Notes: generated by a model from the letters alone, not told the origin. A DNA stretch of 64,000 nt from Mycolicibacterium neworleansense (GCF_001245615.1 NZ_CWKH01000002.1:1761913-1825912); one strand, 5' to 3'. Positions 8,938 through 17,608 are shown, counted from the stretch's first letter. Program-made: numbers and translations.

Positions 8938-10458
8938 ATGCCGCCGAGAACCAAATGGTGGTGGCCCCGCTCGCTGCGCCGCCAGTTGGTGCTGGGCGTC
9001 AGCGCGATCGTCACGGTAGCCCTGGCCGCGGTCGGGGCGCTGTCGGTGTACAGCCTGCACACCTACGTGTCGACGATGAGCGATACCGAGGTGTCGCGGT
9101 CGCTGGCGGCCTTCAGCCACTCCTTCGAGAAGTGGCGCGAGGCCCAGGCCGGCCATGAGCTCACCGAGGACGCCGAGGCGCTGACCGCGTTCGTCGGTCA
9201 GGCGCCCGGCAACCTGATCGCGGTCCTGCACGACGGCGAGGTGATCCAGTCGGCGGTGTTCTCCGACGGCGAGCCGCGCACGGCGCCGGTCGCGGTGACC
9301 CGCGCGCTCGACCAGTACAGCTGGACCGAGGACCATCCGCGCACGGTGAAGCTGCCGGTGCTGGGCTCGTACCGGCTGGCCAGCCAGCCCGCGGGCAACG
9401 GCGATGTGCTGGTGTCCGGGGTGTCGCTGGACAGCGCGAACCTGGTGATCGCCCGCAAGACGGTGACCGTGGCGGTGATGATCGTCGTCGCATTGATCGC
9501 CACCGCGTTGAGCACGGTCGCCGTGGTGGGCATTGCCCTGCGTCCGTTGCGCCGGGTGGCGGCGACGGCCGCCAAGGTCGCGACGTTGCGGTTGGACGGT
9601 GACGATCATCGGATCACCGCGCGGGTGCGGGACAAGGACACCGATCCGGACAACGAGGTCGGCATCGTGGGGGAGACGCTCAACCAGCTGCTGGCCAACG
9701 TCGACAGTGCGCTGGCCGAACTGGCCGCGTCGGATCGGCGCACCCGGCAGTTCCTCACCGACGCCAGTCATGAGCTGCGTACCCCGCTGGCCGCGATCCA
9801 GGGTTACGCCGAGCTGACCCGGCAGGACAGTGCGAATCTGCCGCCGACCACCGAATACGCACTGGCCCGCATCGAGGCCGAGGCGCGGCGGATGACCGGG
9901 CTGGTCAGTGACCTGCTGTTGCTGTCCCGGTTGAGTGAGGGCCAGGACCTGGAGACCGACGACATCGACCTGAGCGATCTGGTGGTCGACGCGGTCAACG
10001 ATGTGGCGGTGGGTGCTCCGGAACATCACTGGGTGGCCGAGCTTCCCGATGATCCACTGTGGGTCCGGGGGGATCTGGCCCGGCTGCACCAGGTTGTCAG
10101 CAATTTGTTGACGAATGCCCGGGTGCATACACCGCCCGGTGTGACGGTCACCATTGCATTGACCCAAGGTGATGAATTCGCGGAATTGACGGTGACCGAT
10201 GACGGCCCGGGAATCGATGCGGAATTGTTGCCGAATCTTTTTGGCAGATTTGTCAGGGCCGATAAATCGCGGTCGCGGGAATTGGGCAGCACCGGGTTGG
10301 GCCTGGCTATCGTGGCGTCGATCATCGAGGCCCACAAGGGCACGGTGGCGGTCGCCTCGAAGCCTGGTGAAACGGTGTTTACCGTGCGTATCCCGCTGGC
10401 AGGCGAGTCCGCGCAGGACGCTACCGCCGGGCACCCCAAAAATATGAGTTCCGCCTGA
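8938..10458 (+). CDS. trcS: Sensor histidine kinase, TrcS-like
   Basis: 506 aa. A transmembrane segment at about 17-38 and another at about 178-198 enclose an extracytoplasmic sensor of ~140 residues. HAMP linker follows, then a HisKA domain with FLTDASHELRTPL (phospho-accepting H278) and an HATPase_c domain with N (NLLTNARVHT), G1 (VTDDGPGI) and G2 (GSTGLGLAI) boxes. It phosphorylates the regulator encoded seven bases upstream. Length matches TrcS of M. tuberculosis (509 aa). Beyond the stop the DNA becomes AT-rich. Confidence 0.82.
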   Translation: MPPRTKWWWPRSLRRQLVLGVSAIVTVALAAVGALSVYSLHTYVSTMSDTEVSRSLAAFSHSFEKWREAQAGHELTEDAEALTAFVGQAPGNLIAVLHDGEVIQSAVFSDGEPRTAPVAVTRALDQYSWTEDHPRTVKLPVLGSYRLASQPAGNGDVLVSGVSLDSANLVIARKTVTVAVMIVVALIATALSTVAVVGIALRPLRRVAATAAKVATLRLDGDDHRITARVRDKDTDPDNEVGIVGETLNQLLANVDSALAELAASDRRTRQFLTDASHELRTPLAAIQGYAELTRQDSANLPPTTEYALARIEAEARRMTGLVSDLLLLSRLSEGQDLETDDIDLSDLVVDAVNDVAVGAPEHHWVAELPDDPLWVRGDLARLHQVVSNLLTNARVHTPPGVTVTIALTQGDEFAELTVTDDGPGIDAELLPNLFGRFVRADKSRSRELGSTGLGLAIVASIIEAHKGTVAVASKPGETVFTVRIPLAGESAQDATAGHPKNMSSA

Positions 10459-10513
10459 ATATTCAAGGCCCGGTAGTTCATATTCGCCGATTCGTATGCG
10501 TTCAATATGAGTT
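10441..10513. promoter_or_regulatory. Repeated AATATGA motifs downstream of the kinase gene
   Basis: AATATGAGTT occurs at 10441-10450 (inside the last codons of the kinase gene) and again at 10504-10513. An inverted copy, AGTTCATATT, lies at 10475-10484. A related ATATGAACTCC lies upstream of the response-regulator gene (8111-8121). The cluster precedes the small secreted-protein gene at 10578 and is a candidate regulator-binding array. Confidence 0.4.
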
Positions 10514-10577
10514 GTTGGACCTGGCCGAATTCCCTGCATAGGCTGAAACTAATTCAGCAAGAAAGGCAGGTAGTTCA

Positions 10578-10889
10578 ATGAGGAACACCGCGAAAAATGT
10601 AATTGCCGCCACCATCGGGACCGGCCTGGCTGTGGGAGCGCTGGCGCTGGCCGGCCCGGCCGCCGCGGCACCGAGCGGCACGGGATCGGCTCAGCAGACC
10701 ATCAAGCAGTTGCAGGACGAGGGTTACCGCGTCATCCAGACTCGCGTCGGCACCGGCTCGATCGACAACTGCAGCGTCAAGGCGGTGCGCCCCGGCCGCG
10801 ACATCACCGAACTCAAGGCCGCGCCGCGCGGCAACACCGAGGAGCGGGTCCGCTACACCACGGTGTACGTCGACCTCGCCTGCGGTTAG
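10578..10889 (+). CDS. Small secreted protein of unknown function
   Basis: 103 aa. A Sec signal peptide spans about residues 1-31 (basic start MRNTAKN, hydrophobic core, AAAA-P cleavage region). The mature part (~72 aa) has two cysteines (DNCSVK and the C-terminal DLACG) that could form a disulfide, and a TIKQLQDEGYRV segment. AAAGGCAGG precedes the ATG. It lies directly behind the TrcRS-like system and its repeated upstream motifs, so it may be a target. Small exported proteins of this type are common in mycobacteria, but I know no function. Confidence 0.75.
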   Translation: MRNTAKNVIAATIGTGLAVGALALAGPAAAAPSGTGSAQQTIKQLQDEGYRVIQTRVGTGSIDNCSVKAVRPGRDITELKAAPRGNTEERVRYTTVYVDLACG

Positions 10890-10941
10890 CCCGATCCCCG
10901 GAGCGGTGGACCCCACTACCGCCCCGGGTTAGGGTGACGGC

Positions 10942-11457
10942 GTGCTGAGCAGAGTGGTGATTGGCCTGGTGAGCGCCGCGGGGGCGGCAGTGATGATCGT
11001 GCCGCCGGTGGCGTCCGCGGAGCCCGAGCCGGCGCCGGCCCTGCCCAACGTCAACGCGTATCCGCCGGTCAAGACCTCGGAATACGCCGTGATGGACAAC
11101 AACTGGTACGCCTTCGCCATCCCCGAGGGCATCACCTGTGTCCTGCAGCGCAGCGGCAGCTACGGCTGCAGCGGGCCGATCCCGGCCGCTCCCAATGGGG
11201 CCAATCTGGTCAGCGGCGGACCCGGGGTTCCCGGGTTCGCCAGTTCGCCTGCCCCGGTGTTCGGTGTCGTCGAGAATCCCAAGCCGTTGCCGGCGAACTC
11301 GCGGATCAGCTATCAGACGATCAGCTGCGGCACCGACGGTGTTTCGACGTCCTGCATCGACGGGCGCAACCAGGCCGGGTTCGTGATCAGCCCGGCGGGC
11401 AGCTTCGTCATCGGTGAGCAGGAGTCGGACTTCAAGCCGACCTTCAAGATCGGCTGA
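10942..11457 (+). CDS. Secreted hypothetical protein
   Basis: 171 aa with a signal peptide (about 1-27, ending VASAEP) and a proline-rich mature N-terminus (PEPAPALPNVNAYPPV). Four cysteines (TCVLQ, YGCSG, SCGTD, SCIDG) suggest two disulfides. The fold is not one I recognise. GTG 10942 is the only start that yields a full signal peptide. It ends with the codons for IG and a stop inside a 22-bp palindrome shared with the convergent permease gene. Confidence 0.7.
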   Translation: MLSRVVIGLVSAAGAAVMIVPPVASAEPEPAPALPNVNAYPPVKTSEYAVMDNNWYAFAIPEGITCVLQRSGSYGCSGPIPAAPNGANLVSGGPGVPGFASSPAPVFGVVENPKPLPANSRISYQTISCGTDGVSTSCIDGRNQAGFVISPAGSFVIGEQESDFKPTFKIG

Positions 11458-11469
11458 CGTCAGCCGATC
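11448..11469. terminator. 22-bp perfect palindrome across two convergent stop codons
   Basis: GATCGGCTGAC is followed immediately by its exact reverse complement. The palindrome contains the TGA of both convergent genes, so both proteins end in -IG-stop. It could act as a bidirectional terminator (stem without a natural loop, no T-run) or as a cruciform/protein site. Confidence 0.45.
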
Positions 11470-12899
11470 CCTTCGAGCGTCTCCACCTCGCTGGTGCCGA
11501 TGCCCGCGATCACCGCTGGTGCGCGACGGCTCAGGACCCAGTACCAGACCAGCGCGGCGGCAACCGTCAGCAGGAACAGCCACGGGATCACGTTGAGCGG
11601 GTAGGCGGGGACCGGATACACGTTGGCGTAGAACACATATGCCATCGAGGCCACCGCGATCACGGCTGCCGGCCAGACCAGCGGAACCCGGGCGTTGATA
11701 CCGCGCAGGAACACCACGGAGGCGATCGCTGCGGCTGCGTAGGCAACCATGTATCCGTACGTGCCGTAGGTATCCACCCATGTGACGACGTCCATCGCGT
11801 CGACGCCGAGCAGGTACAGCACCACGGGCACCGCGATCACCAGCGGGCTGACCGAGATCAGTGCGCGGTGCGGGGTCAGGTGTGTCGGGTGGGTCCGCCC
11901 GATCGCCGACGGGACCACACCCTCTTTGCCCATGACGTAGAGGATGCGCCCGATCACGTTCATCGGGGCGACGACAACGGCGAAGAACGAGGCCGCGATC
12001 CCGAAGTTCAGGATGGGGTTGAACCACGTCGGCATGCCGACCATGGTGGCGATGTCGTCGAGCGGCTGCGCGGATTCACCGAGTTGCGGTCCGAGAGCGG
12101 CGACTTGGGTGTAGGCGGCGAAGATGTAGAGCACGCCGACGCCTGCCGCGCTCCACATGATCGCGCGGGGCACCGCCCGGTAGGGATTCTTGGCCTCGCG
12201 GGCCAACGCGTCGGCACTGGAGAACCCGACGAACCCCAGGATGGCCAGCACCATGCCGACCACGATCCCCGACGGGGTGGCCGCACTGAGTTCGAACTGA
12301 TCGGCATCGAACGCGTCGGACCCCAGATGTACGAGCGTGATGACCAGCAGCAGGATGATGATGGACACCGAAATCAGTTCCAGCACAAGAGAAACCCGTG
12401 CCGAAAGCCGGATCCCGCGAATGGTGAACAGGGTGGCCAGACTGCCGAGCGCGATGGCCAGCACGATCTGGGCGCCGACACCGTGCACCGGTATGCCGAG
12501 TTGGTTGAGCAGGGTGGCGGAGTAGGCCACGGACCCGCTCAGCGATCCGGCGGCGATACCGAAGCAGCCGATCAGCAGGCTGATGCCGGTCAGGTAGGCG
12601 CCGAACGGCCCGAGTGCCGTTGCGGCGTAGCTGTACAGCGATCCGGCCGACGAGCGCCGTTTGGCGAACTGCGAGATGCAGTAACCCACGGACAGGATCA
12701 CGACCGTGGCCAGGGCGAAGGACACCCAGGTGCCGCTGGCCGCCGTGGTGTAGATGGCCGCCGCGGTGAACGCGATGACCGCGCTCGGTGCGATGTTGGC
12801 GATCGCCTGGGCGGCGAGTTCGCCACCTCCCATCACGCCGCGCCGCAACCCGGCGTCACCGGTCGCGAGGTCGCGGCCAGTCTGAATGTCTTCGGACAC
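11460..12899 (-). CDS. APC-superfamily amino acid/amine permease
   Basis: 479 aa with about twelve predicted membrane segments. The APC signature region is near the start (GELAAQAIANIAPSAVIAF), followed by GSLYSYAATALGPFG, a TM3-like motif. It is probably a proton-driven importer of an amino acid or amine. GTG 12899 is the start. Its stop is two bases from that of the convergent secreted protein. The alcohol dehydrogenase gene lies 31 bp upstream on the same strand, so the two probably form an operon under the divergent XRE-cupin regulator, suggesting uptake and oxidation of one substrate. Confidence 0.82.
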   Translation of the reverse strand: MSEDIQTGRDLATGDAGLRRGVMGGGELAAQAIANIAPSAVIAFTAAAIYTTAASGTWVSFALATVVILSVGYCISQFAKRRSSAGSLYSYAATALGPFGAYLTGISLLIGCFGIAAGSLSGSVAYSATLLNQLGIPVHGVGAQIVLAIALGSLATLFTIRGIRLSARVSLVLELISVSIIILLLVITLVHLGSDAFDADQFELSAATPSGIVVGMVLAILGFVGFSSADALAREAKNPYRAVPRAIMWSAAGVGVLYIFAAYTQVAALGPQLGESAQPLDDIATMVGMPTWFNPILNFGIAASFFAVVVAPMNVIGRILYVMGKEGVVPSAIGRTHPTHLTPHRALISVSPLVIAVPVVLYLLGVDAMDVVTWVDTYGTYGYMVAYAAAAIASVVFLRGINARVPLVWPAAVIAVASMAYVFYANVYPVPAYPLNVIPWLFLLTVAAALVWYWVLSRRAPAVIAGIGTSEVETLEGIG

Positions 12900-12930
12900 T
12901 GGGGTTCTCGTTTCTTGTCAGGGTGTCGAG

Positions 12931-14088
12931 TCAGGCGGAGGGGATGAGTAGCTGCCGCAGGGCGTGCCCGGCGGCGAGATCGTCGAGTGCGGCCGCGGCT
13001 TCCGCGAGTGGCCTGCGGCCGGAGATCATCGAGGCCAGATCGAGATTGCCGGCCATGACCTCGTCCACGAGGGTGGGGATGTCGCGCTCGGGCACGGCGG
13101 ATCCGTAGTTGGATCCCAGGATTCGCTGATCGGCCTCGGCCAGAGCCAGCGGCTCGAAGGTCGCGCGCTCGCCCTGTGGCGGCAGGCCCACGATCACCGC
13201 GGCGCCGCCGAGTCCGAGGGCGGCGACGGCCTGTTCGGTGGTGGCGATCTTGCCGATGGCGTCGAACACGTAGTCATATCCGGTGTCGTCCCCGTCGGCG
13301 AGGATCTCACGCAAAGCCGCGACGACGTCGTCGGTCTTCGACGCGTCGACCACATCGGTGGCCCCCAGTTGCCGTGCCAGGTAGAGCTTTTCGGCCACGA
13401 CATCCACCGCCACGATGCGGGATGCACCGGCCAGCCGCGCGCCCTGCACGCAGGCCAGGCCCACCCCGCCACAGCCGATCACCGCGACGGTCGAATCGGG
13501 TTGCACATCTGCGGTATTGCGCACCGCGCCCACTCCGGTGGCAATCGCGCAGCCCACGATCGCGATGTCCTCCAGTGGAGCGTCCTTGCGGACCTTGATC
13601 GCGCCGCTGCGCGGTACCACGACCTCTTCGGCATACGACGAGACACCGAGATAGTGGTGAATGGTTCCGCGCTCGTTGGACAGCCGGGTGGTCCCGTCGT
13701 ACAGCGTTCCGCCCGGTGCGACGACGGAGGCGACGACCGAGCACTGCGCCGGGCGGCCGGCGCGGCACGCGCGGCACTCCCCGCAGCCCGGCACCCAGCT
13801 CAGCACGACGTGGTCGCCGGGTTCGAGGTCGTCGACGCCCGGGCCCACCGCGCTCACCACTCCGGAGCCCTCGTGGCCGAGCACCACCGGGGCAGGTACA
13901 TCCCATGCTCCGGTGGTGACGTGCAGATCCGAGTGGCACACGCCCGCGGCGGCGATCTTCACCCGGACCTCGCCCGGCCCAGGGGCGGCGAGGTCGACCT
14001 GCTCGATGCTGATGGTGCCGGTGCCGTCGAAGACGGCGGCCCGAATGCGCGTGGGCTTGGTGTCGGGCTCGGTTGCAGGTGCGGACAC
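12931..14088 (-). CDS. Zinc-dependent medium-chain alcohol dehydrogenase
   Basis: 385 aa MDR-superfamily enzyme. The catalytic zinc site is seen in GVCHSDLH and GHEGSG; the structural zinc loop CGECRACRAGRPAQC is intact; the nucleotide fold has VIGCGGVGLACVQGA. It would oxidise an alcohol to an aldehyde with NAD or another cofactor. GTG 14088 is preferred because AGAAAGG lies seven bases upstream; an ATG at 14121 would add 11 residues. It is the first gene of a likely operon with the APC permease and faces the XRE-cupin regulator. Confidence 0.85.
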   Translation of the reverse strand: MSAPATEPDTKPTRIRAAVFDGTGTISIEQVDLAAPGPGEVRVKIAAAGVCHSDLHVTTGAWDVPAPVVLGHEGSGVVSAVGPGVDDLEPGDHVVLSWVPGCGECRACRAGRPAQCSVVASVVAPGGTLYDGTTRLSNERGTIHHYLGVSSYAEEVVVPRSGAIKVRKDAPLEDIAIVGCAIATGVGAVRNTADVQPDSTVAVIGCGGVGLACVQGARLAGASRIVAVDVVAEKLYLARQLGATDVVDASKTDDVVAALREILADGDDTGYDYVFDAIGKIATTEQAVAALGLGGAAVIVGLPPQGERATFEPLALAEADQRILGSNYGSAVPERDIPTLVDEVMAGNLDLASMISGRRPLAEAAAALDDLAAGHALRQLLIPSA

Positions 14089-14139
14089 TGCGTGCCTTTC
14101 TGTCTTCGGGGGCATCGCCACCTGTAGTGTTCAATGCCA

Positions 14140-14160
14140 TAAAACGATGGACGTGTTTTA
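14140..14160. promoter_or_regulatory. Candidate operator of the XRE-cupin regulator
   Basis: TAAAAC-N9-GTTTTA is a perfect inverted repeat between the divergent dehydrogenase and regulator genes. AAACGATG is also present twice, at 14142-14149 and 14168-14175. This is the expected place for an autoregulatory operator that also controls the dehydrogenase-permease operon. Confidence 0.5.
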
Positions 14161-14202
14161 CACCACTAAACGATGAGGCGTCAACAGATGGGGGAGGCTC
14201 CG

Positions 14203-14808
14203 GTGGCGGATGGCCGGCAGACCGGCACGGAAACCGGCATGGTGCGGGCGGGAGCACGGCTGCGTGAGTTCCGCGGTCAGCGCGGATTGAGCCTGACGGA
14301 GGTGGCCGCGCGGGCCGAGGTGACCAAGGGGTTCCTCAGCCTGGCCGAGCGGGGGATGACCAATGTCTCCGTTCCGGTGCTGATCCGAATCTGCGACGCG
14401 CTGGGGATCGGTGTCGGTGACCTGTTCGAGTACCCGTCGGCACCGGTGGTCCGCAGCGGGGCAGGTGCGCCGCTGGAGATGGGCGGACACGGGGTCCGAG
14501 AGGAACTGCTGACCCCGAAGTCCGAACATCATGTGCAGGTGATGCACACCGTCATGCGGCCCGGCGGTGGCTCCGGCGGGGCCTACCGGCTAGACGCCAC
14601 AACGATTTTCGTCTATGTGCTCAAGGGTGGGCTCAGCATCACCGTCGAGGGGCAGACCACGCTGCTGGACACCGGCGACAGCATGACCTTCGGTGCGACC
14701 CAATTGCACGACTGGCACAACCCCACCGAAGGTGAGGCCGAGGTGCTCTGGACCATCGCCCCGCCGGTCGGGGCCGAGGATTTCCGCGCCGCGGTGCGCG
14801 GCGCCTGA
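14203..14808 (+). CDS. XRE-family transcriptional regulator with C-terminal cupin domain
   Basis: About 201 aa. An N-terminal helix-turn-helix of XRE type (LREFRGQRGLSLTEVAARAE, then TKGFLSLAERG) is followed by a cupin sensor domain (about 100-190: GGGSGGAYRL, FVYVLKGGLSITVEG, HDWHNPT). Such PuuR-like regulators repress catabolic genes until the substrate binds the cupin. GTG 14203 is chosen because GGGGAGG ends five bases before it; an ATG at 14173 would begin inside the AAACGATG repeat. It probably controls the divergent dehydrogenase-permease operon. Confidence 0.8.
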   Translation: MADGRQTGTETGMVRAGARLREFRGQRGLSLTEVAARAEVTKGFLSLAERGMTNVSVPVLIRICDALGIGVGDLFEYPSAPVVRSGAGAPLEMGGHGVREELLTPKSEHHVQVMHTVMRPGGGSGGAYRLDATTIFVYVLKGGLSITVEGQTTLLDTGDSMTFGATQLHDWHNPTEGEAEVLWTIAPPVGAEDFRAAVRGA

Positions 14809-14888
14809 CACGGGGTTCCTCGAAAGTGACGTAAAGGTCGTCGTCAGCGAGGCGTCACGACCACAGCGTCAGTCTCGGCGCAGAAAAT

Positions 14889-15914
14889 TCAGAACCCTGA
14901 GCCGTGCACCTCGTGGCCGGGCTTCTCGATCATCAACCCGTAGTAGGCGTCTTCCACCTTCGCGCCATGGTTGATCACACTGTCCACCTCGCGGGCGATG
15001 GGCATGTTCAGCCCGTAGTTGTCGGCGAACTCCATGATCACGCTGGCGGCTTTCACACCCTCGGCGACCTGGTTCATCGACGCGATGATCTCGTCGACTG
15101 TCTTGCCGGCGCCCAGCTGCTCACCGACGTGACGGTTGCGGCTGCGCTGGCTGGTGCAGGTGACGATGAGGTCGCCCATGCCGGCCAGGCCGGCGAAGGT
15201 GTCGCGCTGGCCGCCCATGGCCTCGCCCAGTTTGGCCATCTCCCGCACCGCGCGGGCCATCACCATCGCGCGGGTGTTCTCGCCGATGCCCAGTGAATAG
15301 CCCATGCCGACAGCGATGGCGTAGACGTTCTTGAGTGCCCCGGCCATCTCCACGCCCACCACGTCGTCGGTGGTGTAGGTGCGAAAACGCTTGGTGCGGA
15401 ACAGCTCCGCGAGCTTGGCGGCCAGATGCTGGTCGGGCATGGCCAGCACGGCAGCGGCGGCGTAGCCCTCGGCCACCTCGCGGGCGATGTTCGGCCCGGC
15501 CAGGATGCCGGCCGGATGCCCGGGCAGCACCTCGTCGACGATCTCACTCATCCGCCGGTTGGTGCCTTGCTCCAGGCCCTTCACCAACGAGACCACCGGG
15601 ACCCATGGCCGCAGTTCGCGGGCCAGCTCGGTCAGTACCCCACGGAAGCCGTGTGACGGCACGCCCATCACGATCACATCGGCGCAGTTGGCCGCTTCGC
15701 TGAAATCGTTTGTGGCTTTGAGGCTTTCGGGTAGTGCGACCTCGTCGCCCAGGTAGCGCGAGTTGCGGTGGTTGTCGTTGATGTCCTTGGCGGTCTCCTC
15801 CGAGCGCACCCACTGCAAGGTCGGCCCGCGCCGAGCGCAGATGGAGGCGACGGTGGTGCCCCAGGATCCGCCGCCGAGGACGACGACGTTGGGTTCGCGT
15901 TGCGCTGGTGCCAT
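14889..15914 (-). CDS. gpsA: NAD(P)-dependent glycerol-3-phosphate dehydrogenase
   Basis: 341 aa. It has the N-terminal dinucleotide motif VLGGGSWGTTVA, the family signatures AGPNIAREVAEG and GVEMAGALKNVYAIA (catalytic Lys), and GLAGMGDLIVTC. It reduces dihydroxyacetone phosphate to sn-glycerol-3-phosphate for phospholipid synthesis. In M. tuberculosis gpdA1 (Rv0564c) follows htpX directly; here about 9.7 kb separates them. The 80-bp gap to the XRE regulator shows nothing notable. Confidence 0.93.
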   Translation of the reverse strand: MAPAQREPNVVVLGGGSWGTTVASICARRGPTLQWVRSEETAKDINDNHRNSRYLGDEVALPESLKATNDFSEAANCADVIVMGVPSHGFRGVLTELARELRPWVPVVSLVKGLEQGTNRRMSEIVDEVLPGHPAGILAGPNIAREVAEGYAAAAVLAMPDQHLAAKLAELFRTKRFRTYTTDDVVGVEMAGALKNVYAIAVGMGYSLGIGENTRAMVMARAVREMAKLGEAMGGQRDTFAGLAGMGDLIVTCTSQRSRNRHVGEQLGAGKTVDEIIASMNQVAEGVKAASVIMEFADNYGLNMPIAREVDSVINHGAKVEDAYYGLMIEKPGHEVHGSGF

Positions 15915-15968
15915 GGCGATCAGAGTATTGCCGCGACGCCGTTGCTGAGCCCAAGTTGCCGAACTGGA

Positions 15969-17186
15969 TCAGGCGGTGACGGTGGCCCGCCGGCTCAGCG
16001 CGCCGATGCCCGCGGCCGCGAGGCAGGCCGTCGCCACCGCGGCGGCGAACCAGGGGAACACCGTGGCCAGGTCCCAGCGGGTGGCGGCCCAGCCGGCGAG
16101 CAGCGTCGGGACGGCCATCGCGGTGTAGGCCAGCAGGTAGAACGCGGACATGGTCTCGCCGCGCTGATCGGCCGGGACGACGTGCGACAGGTGCCGCAGC
16201 GACCCGCCGAAGCCGAGTCCGAACGTCGCGCCCAGCATCGCCGCCGCGACGAACACCAGCGGCCAGGAGTGGGTGAGCAACACCGGGACGGTCAGGCCCA
16301 GGGCGATTGCCATGCCCACGTCGCCGATGATCGCCGAGCGGTGCGCCGGGATGCGGGTGGCGGCCAGCTGCGCCATCGCCGCGGAGAACGCGGTGATGGC
16401 CACGACCCCGCCGCCGAACACCAGGTTCTCGATGTGGGTCTGGTGGGCGGCCAGCGACGGATACAGCGACAGCAGCACGCCCAGCACTGACCAGGACGCC
16501 ATCGCACCGAGCGCGGCGAACCAGAAGTCGGAACGGATCTCCTTGGCCACAGCAGGTTTCGAGATCCGGATGGGCCCGGGGGAGCGGGTGGTGTGAGTTT
16601 CGCGCAGCGCGAGGACGCCGACGCCGACGAGCACGCAGATCACCGCCACCACGGCGTAGGGGGTGCGCAGCGGATGTGGTGCGTACTGCGCGAGGACAGC
16701 GGAGCCGATGATCGCTACGGTCATGCCGATGTTGAACGCGACGCCGCTGAGTTGTCCCGAGCGCACGCCCCGATGCGGTCGCAGGTCCAGCAGCGCGGCG
16801 GCGGCCACGACCACGATCGAGCCGACGGAGGCACCGTGGATGGTGCGGGCCAGCAGGAGCAGGGCCATGTTGTCGGCCACGAGGAAGACGCCGAGCCCGA
16901 CGATCATCGCGATCAGGGCCCCCACGAGCACGGGCTTGCGGCCGATCACATCGGAGATGCGCCCGGACACGAGCACGGCGGCCAGTGCGGCCAGGGCGTA
17001 GACGGCGAAGACGATGGTGGTGGCCAGCGGGGTGAGGTGCCAGGCGGTTTCGTAGATCCCGTACAGCGGTGCCGGCAGGCCCGAGACTCCCAGTGCCACC
17101 CCGCTCAGGATCAGGAGCAGTGGATACGCCCAACGCTGGTTTTCCAGGCTCAGGGCGCCGTCCGCCGAAATCCGCGTCATCGTCAC
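15969..17186 (-). CDS. MFS transporter, probable drug or metabolite exporter
   Basis: 405 aa with about twelve membrane segments. The MFS motif between TM2 and TM3 is GRISDVIGRKPVLVG, and the N-half has LPAPLYGIYETAWHLTP typical of DHA1 exporters. GTG 17186 or ATG 17180 are both possible starts. It is divergent from an ArsR-type repressor, with two inverted-repeat operators between them, so expression is probably ligand-induced. The substrate cannot be read from the sequence. Confidence 0.85.
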   Translation of the reverse strand: MTMTRISADGALSLENQRWAYPLLLILSGVALGVSGLPAPLYGIYETAWHLTPLATTIVFAVYALAALAAVLVSGRISDVIGRKPVLVGALIAMIVGLGVFLVADNMALLLLARTIHGASVGSIVVVAAAALLDLRPHRGVRSGQLSGVAFNIGMTVAIIGSAVLAQYAPHPLRTPYAVVAVICVLVGVGVLALRETHTTRSPGPIRISKPAVAKEIRSDFWFAALGAMASWSVLGVLLSLYPSLAAHQTHIENLVFGGGVVAITAFSAAMAQLAATRIPAHRSAIIGDVGMAIALGLTVPVLLTHSWPLVFVAAAMLGATFGLGFGGSLRHLSHVVPADQRGETMSAFYLLAYTAMAVPTLLAGWAATRWDLATVFPWFAAAVATACLAAAGIGALSRRATVTA

Positions 17187-17200
17187 GCCCCGTCCGGTAG

Positions 17201-17218
17201 GTTTGACGTTTGTCGAAC
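17201..17218. promoter_or_regulatory. ArsR-type operator 1
   Basis: GTTTGA-CGTTTG-TCGAAC is an inverted repeat with one mismatch, 15 bp before the MFS start codon. It matches operator 2 in sequence and length. Confidence 0.6.
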
Positions 17219-17237
17219 CCGACCGAGCTTACGCCGG

Positions 17238-17255
17238 GTTTGACGTTCATCAAAC
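17238..17255. promoter_or_regulatory. ArsR-type operator 2
   Basis: GTTTGA-CGTTCA-TCAAAC is a perfect 6-bp inverted repeat with a 6-bp spacer, 27 bp before the repressor ATG. Its centre is 37 bp from that of operator 1. Confidence 0.65.
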
Positions 17256-17281
17256 TTATTTACCGGTGGTGGAGGACGCGC

Positions 17282-17608
17282 ATGGCAGAGGCTCCGGCGG
17301 TCGAGGTGCAGTGCCCCGTAGGGACGCTGCCTCAGCTGCTGGCTGCGCTGCACGACCCGATCCGGCTCGAGATGGTGCGCCGTCTGCACGAGGTGGGTGA
17401 GCCGGTGAAATGTGCGGCGCTCTACGACGGCATCAACAAATCGACCGCCAGCCACCACTTCAACATCCTGCGCGACGCCGGACTCATCGAGCGGGTGGTC
17501 AGCGAGGGCCACATCTATCAGCGGTTGCGTGCGCGTGACGTGGACGCCGCGATGCCGGGTCTGCTGGACGCCATCGTCGAACAGGCGAACCGGGAATCCG
17601 GTCGCTGA
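17282..17608 (+). CDS. ArsR-family winged-helix repressor
   Basis: 108 aa. The ArsR helix-turn-helix is clear: LLAALHDPIRLEMVRRLHE, then KCAALYDGINKSTASHHFNI (recognition helix), then LRDAGLIERVVSEGHIY. No metal-binding cysteine pair like ELCVCDL is present, although one Cys sits at KCAAL, so the ligand may be organic rather than a metal. ATG 17282 follows GGTGGAGG; upstream in-frame codons lie within the operators. It probably represses both itself and the divergent MFS exporter. Confidence 0.85.
   Translation: MAEAPAVEVQCPVGTLPQLLAALHDPIRLEMVRRLHEVGEPVKCAALYDGINKSTASHHFNILRDAGLIERVVSEGHIYQRLRARDVDAAMPGLLDAIVEQANRESGR

Noticed and set aside
8707..10539. 610-codon open frame on the - strand opposite the histidine kinase
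   Set aside because: Antisense shadow of the kinase gene, whose H, N and G boxes are intact on the + strand; the shadow is His/Gln/Arg-rich with no domain.
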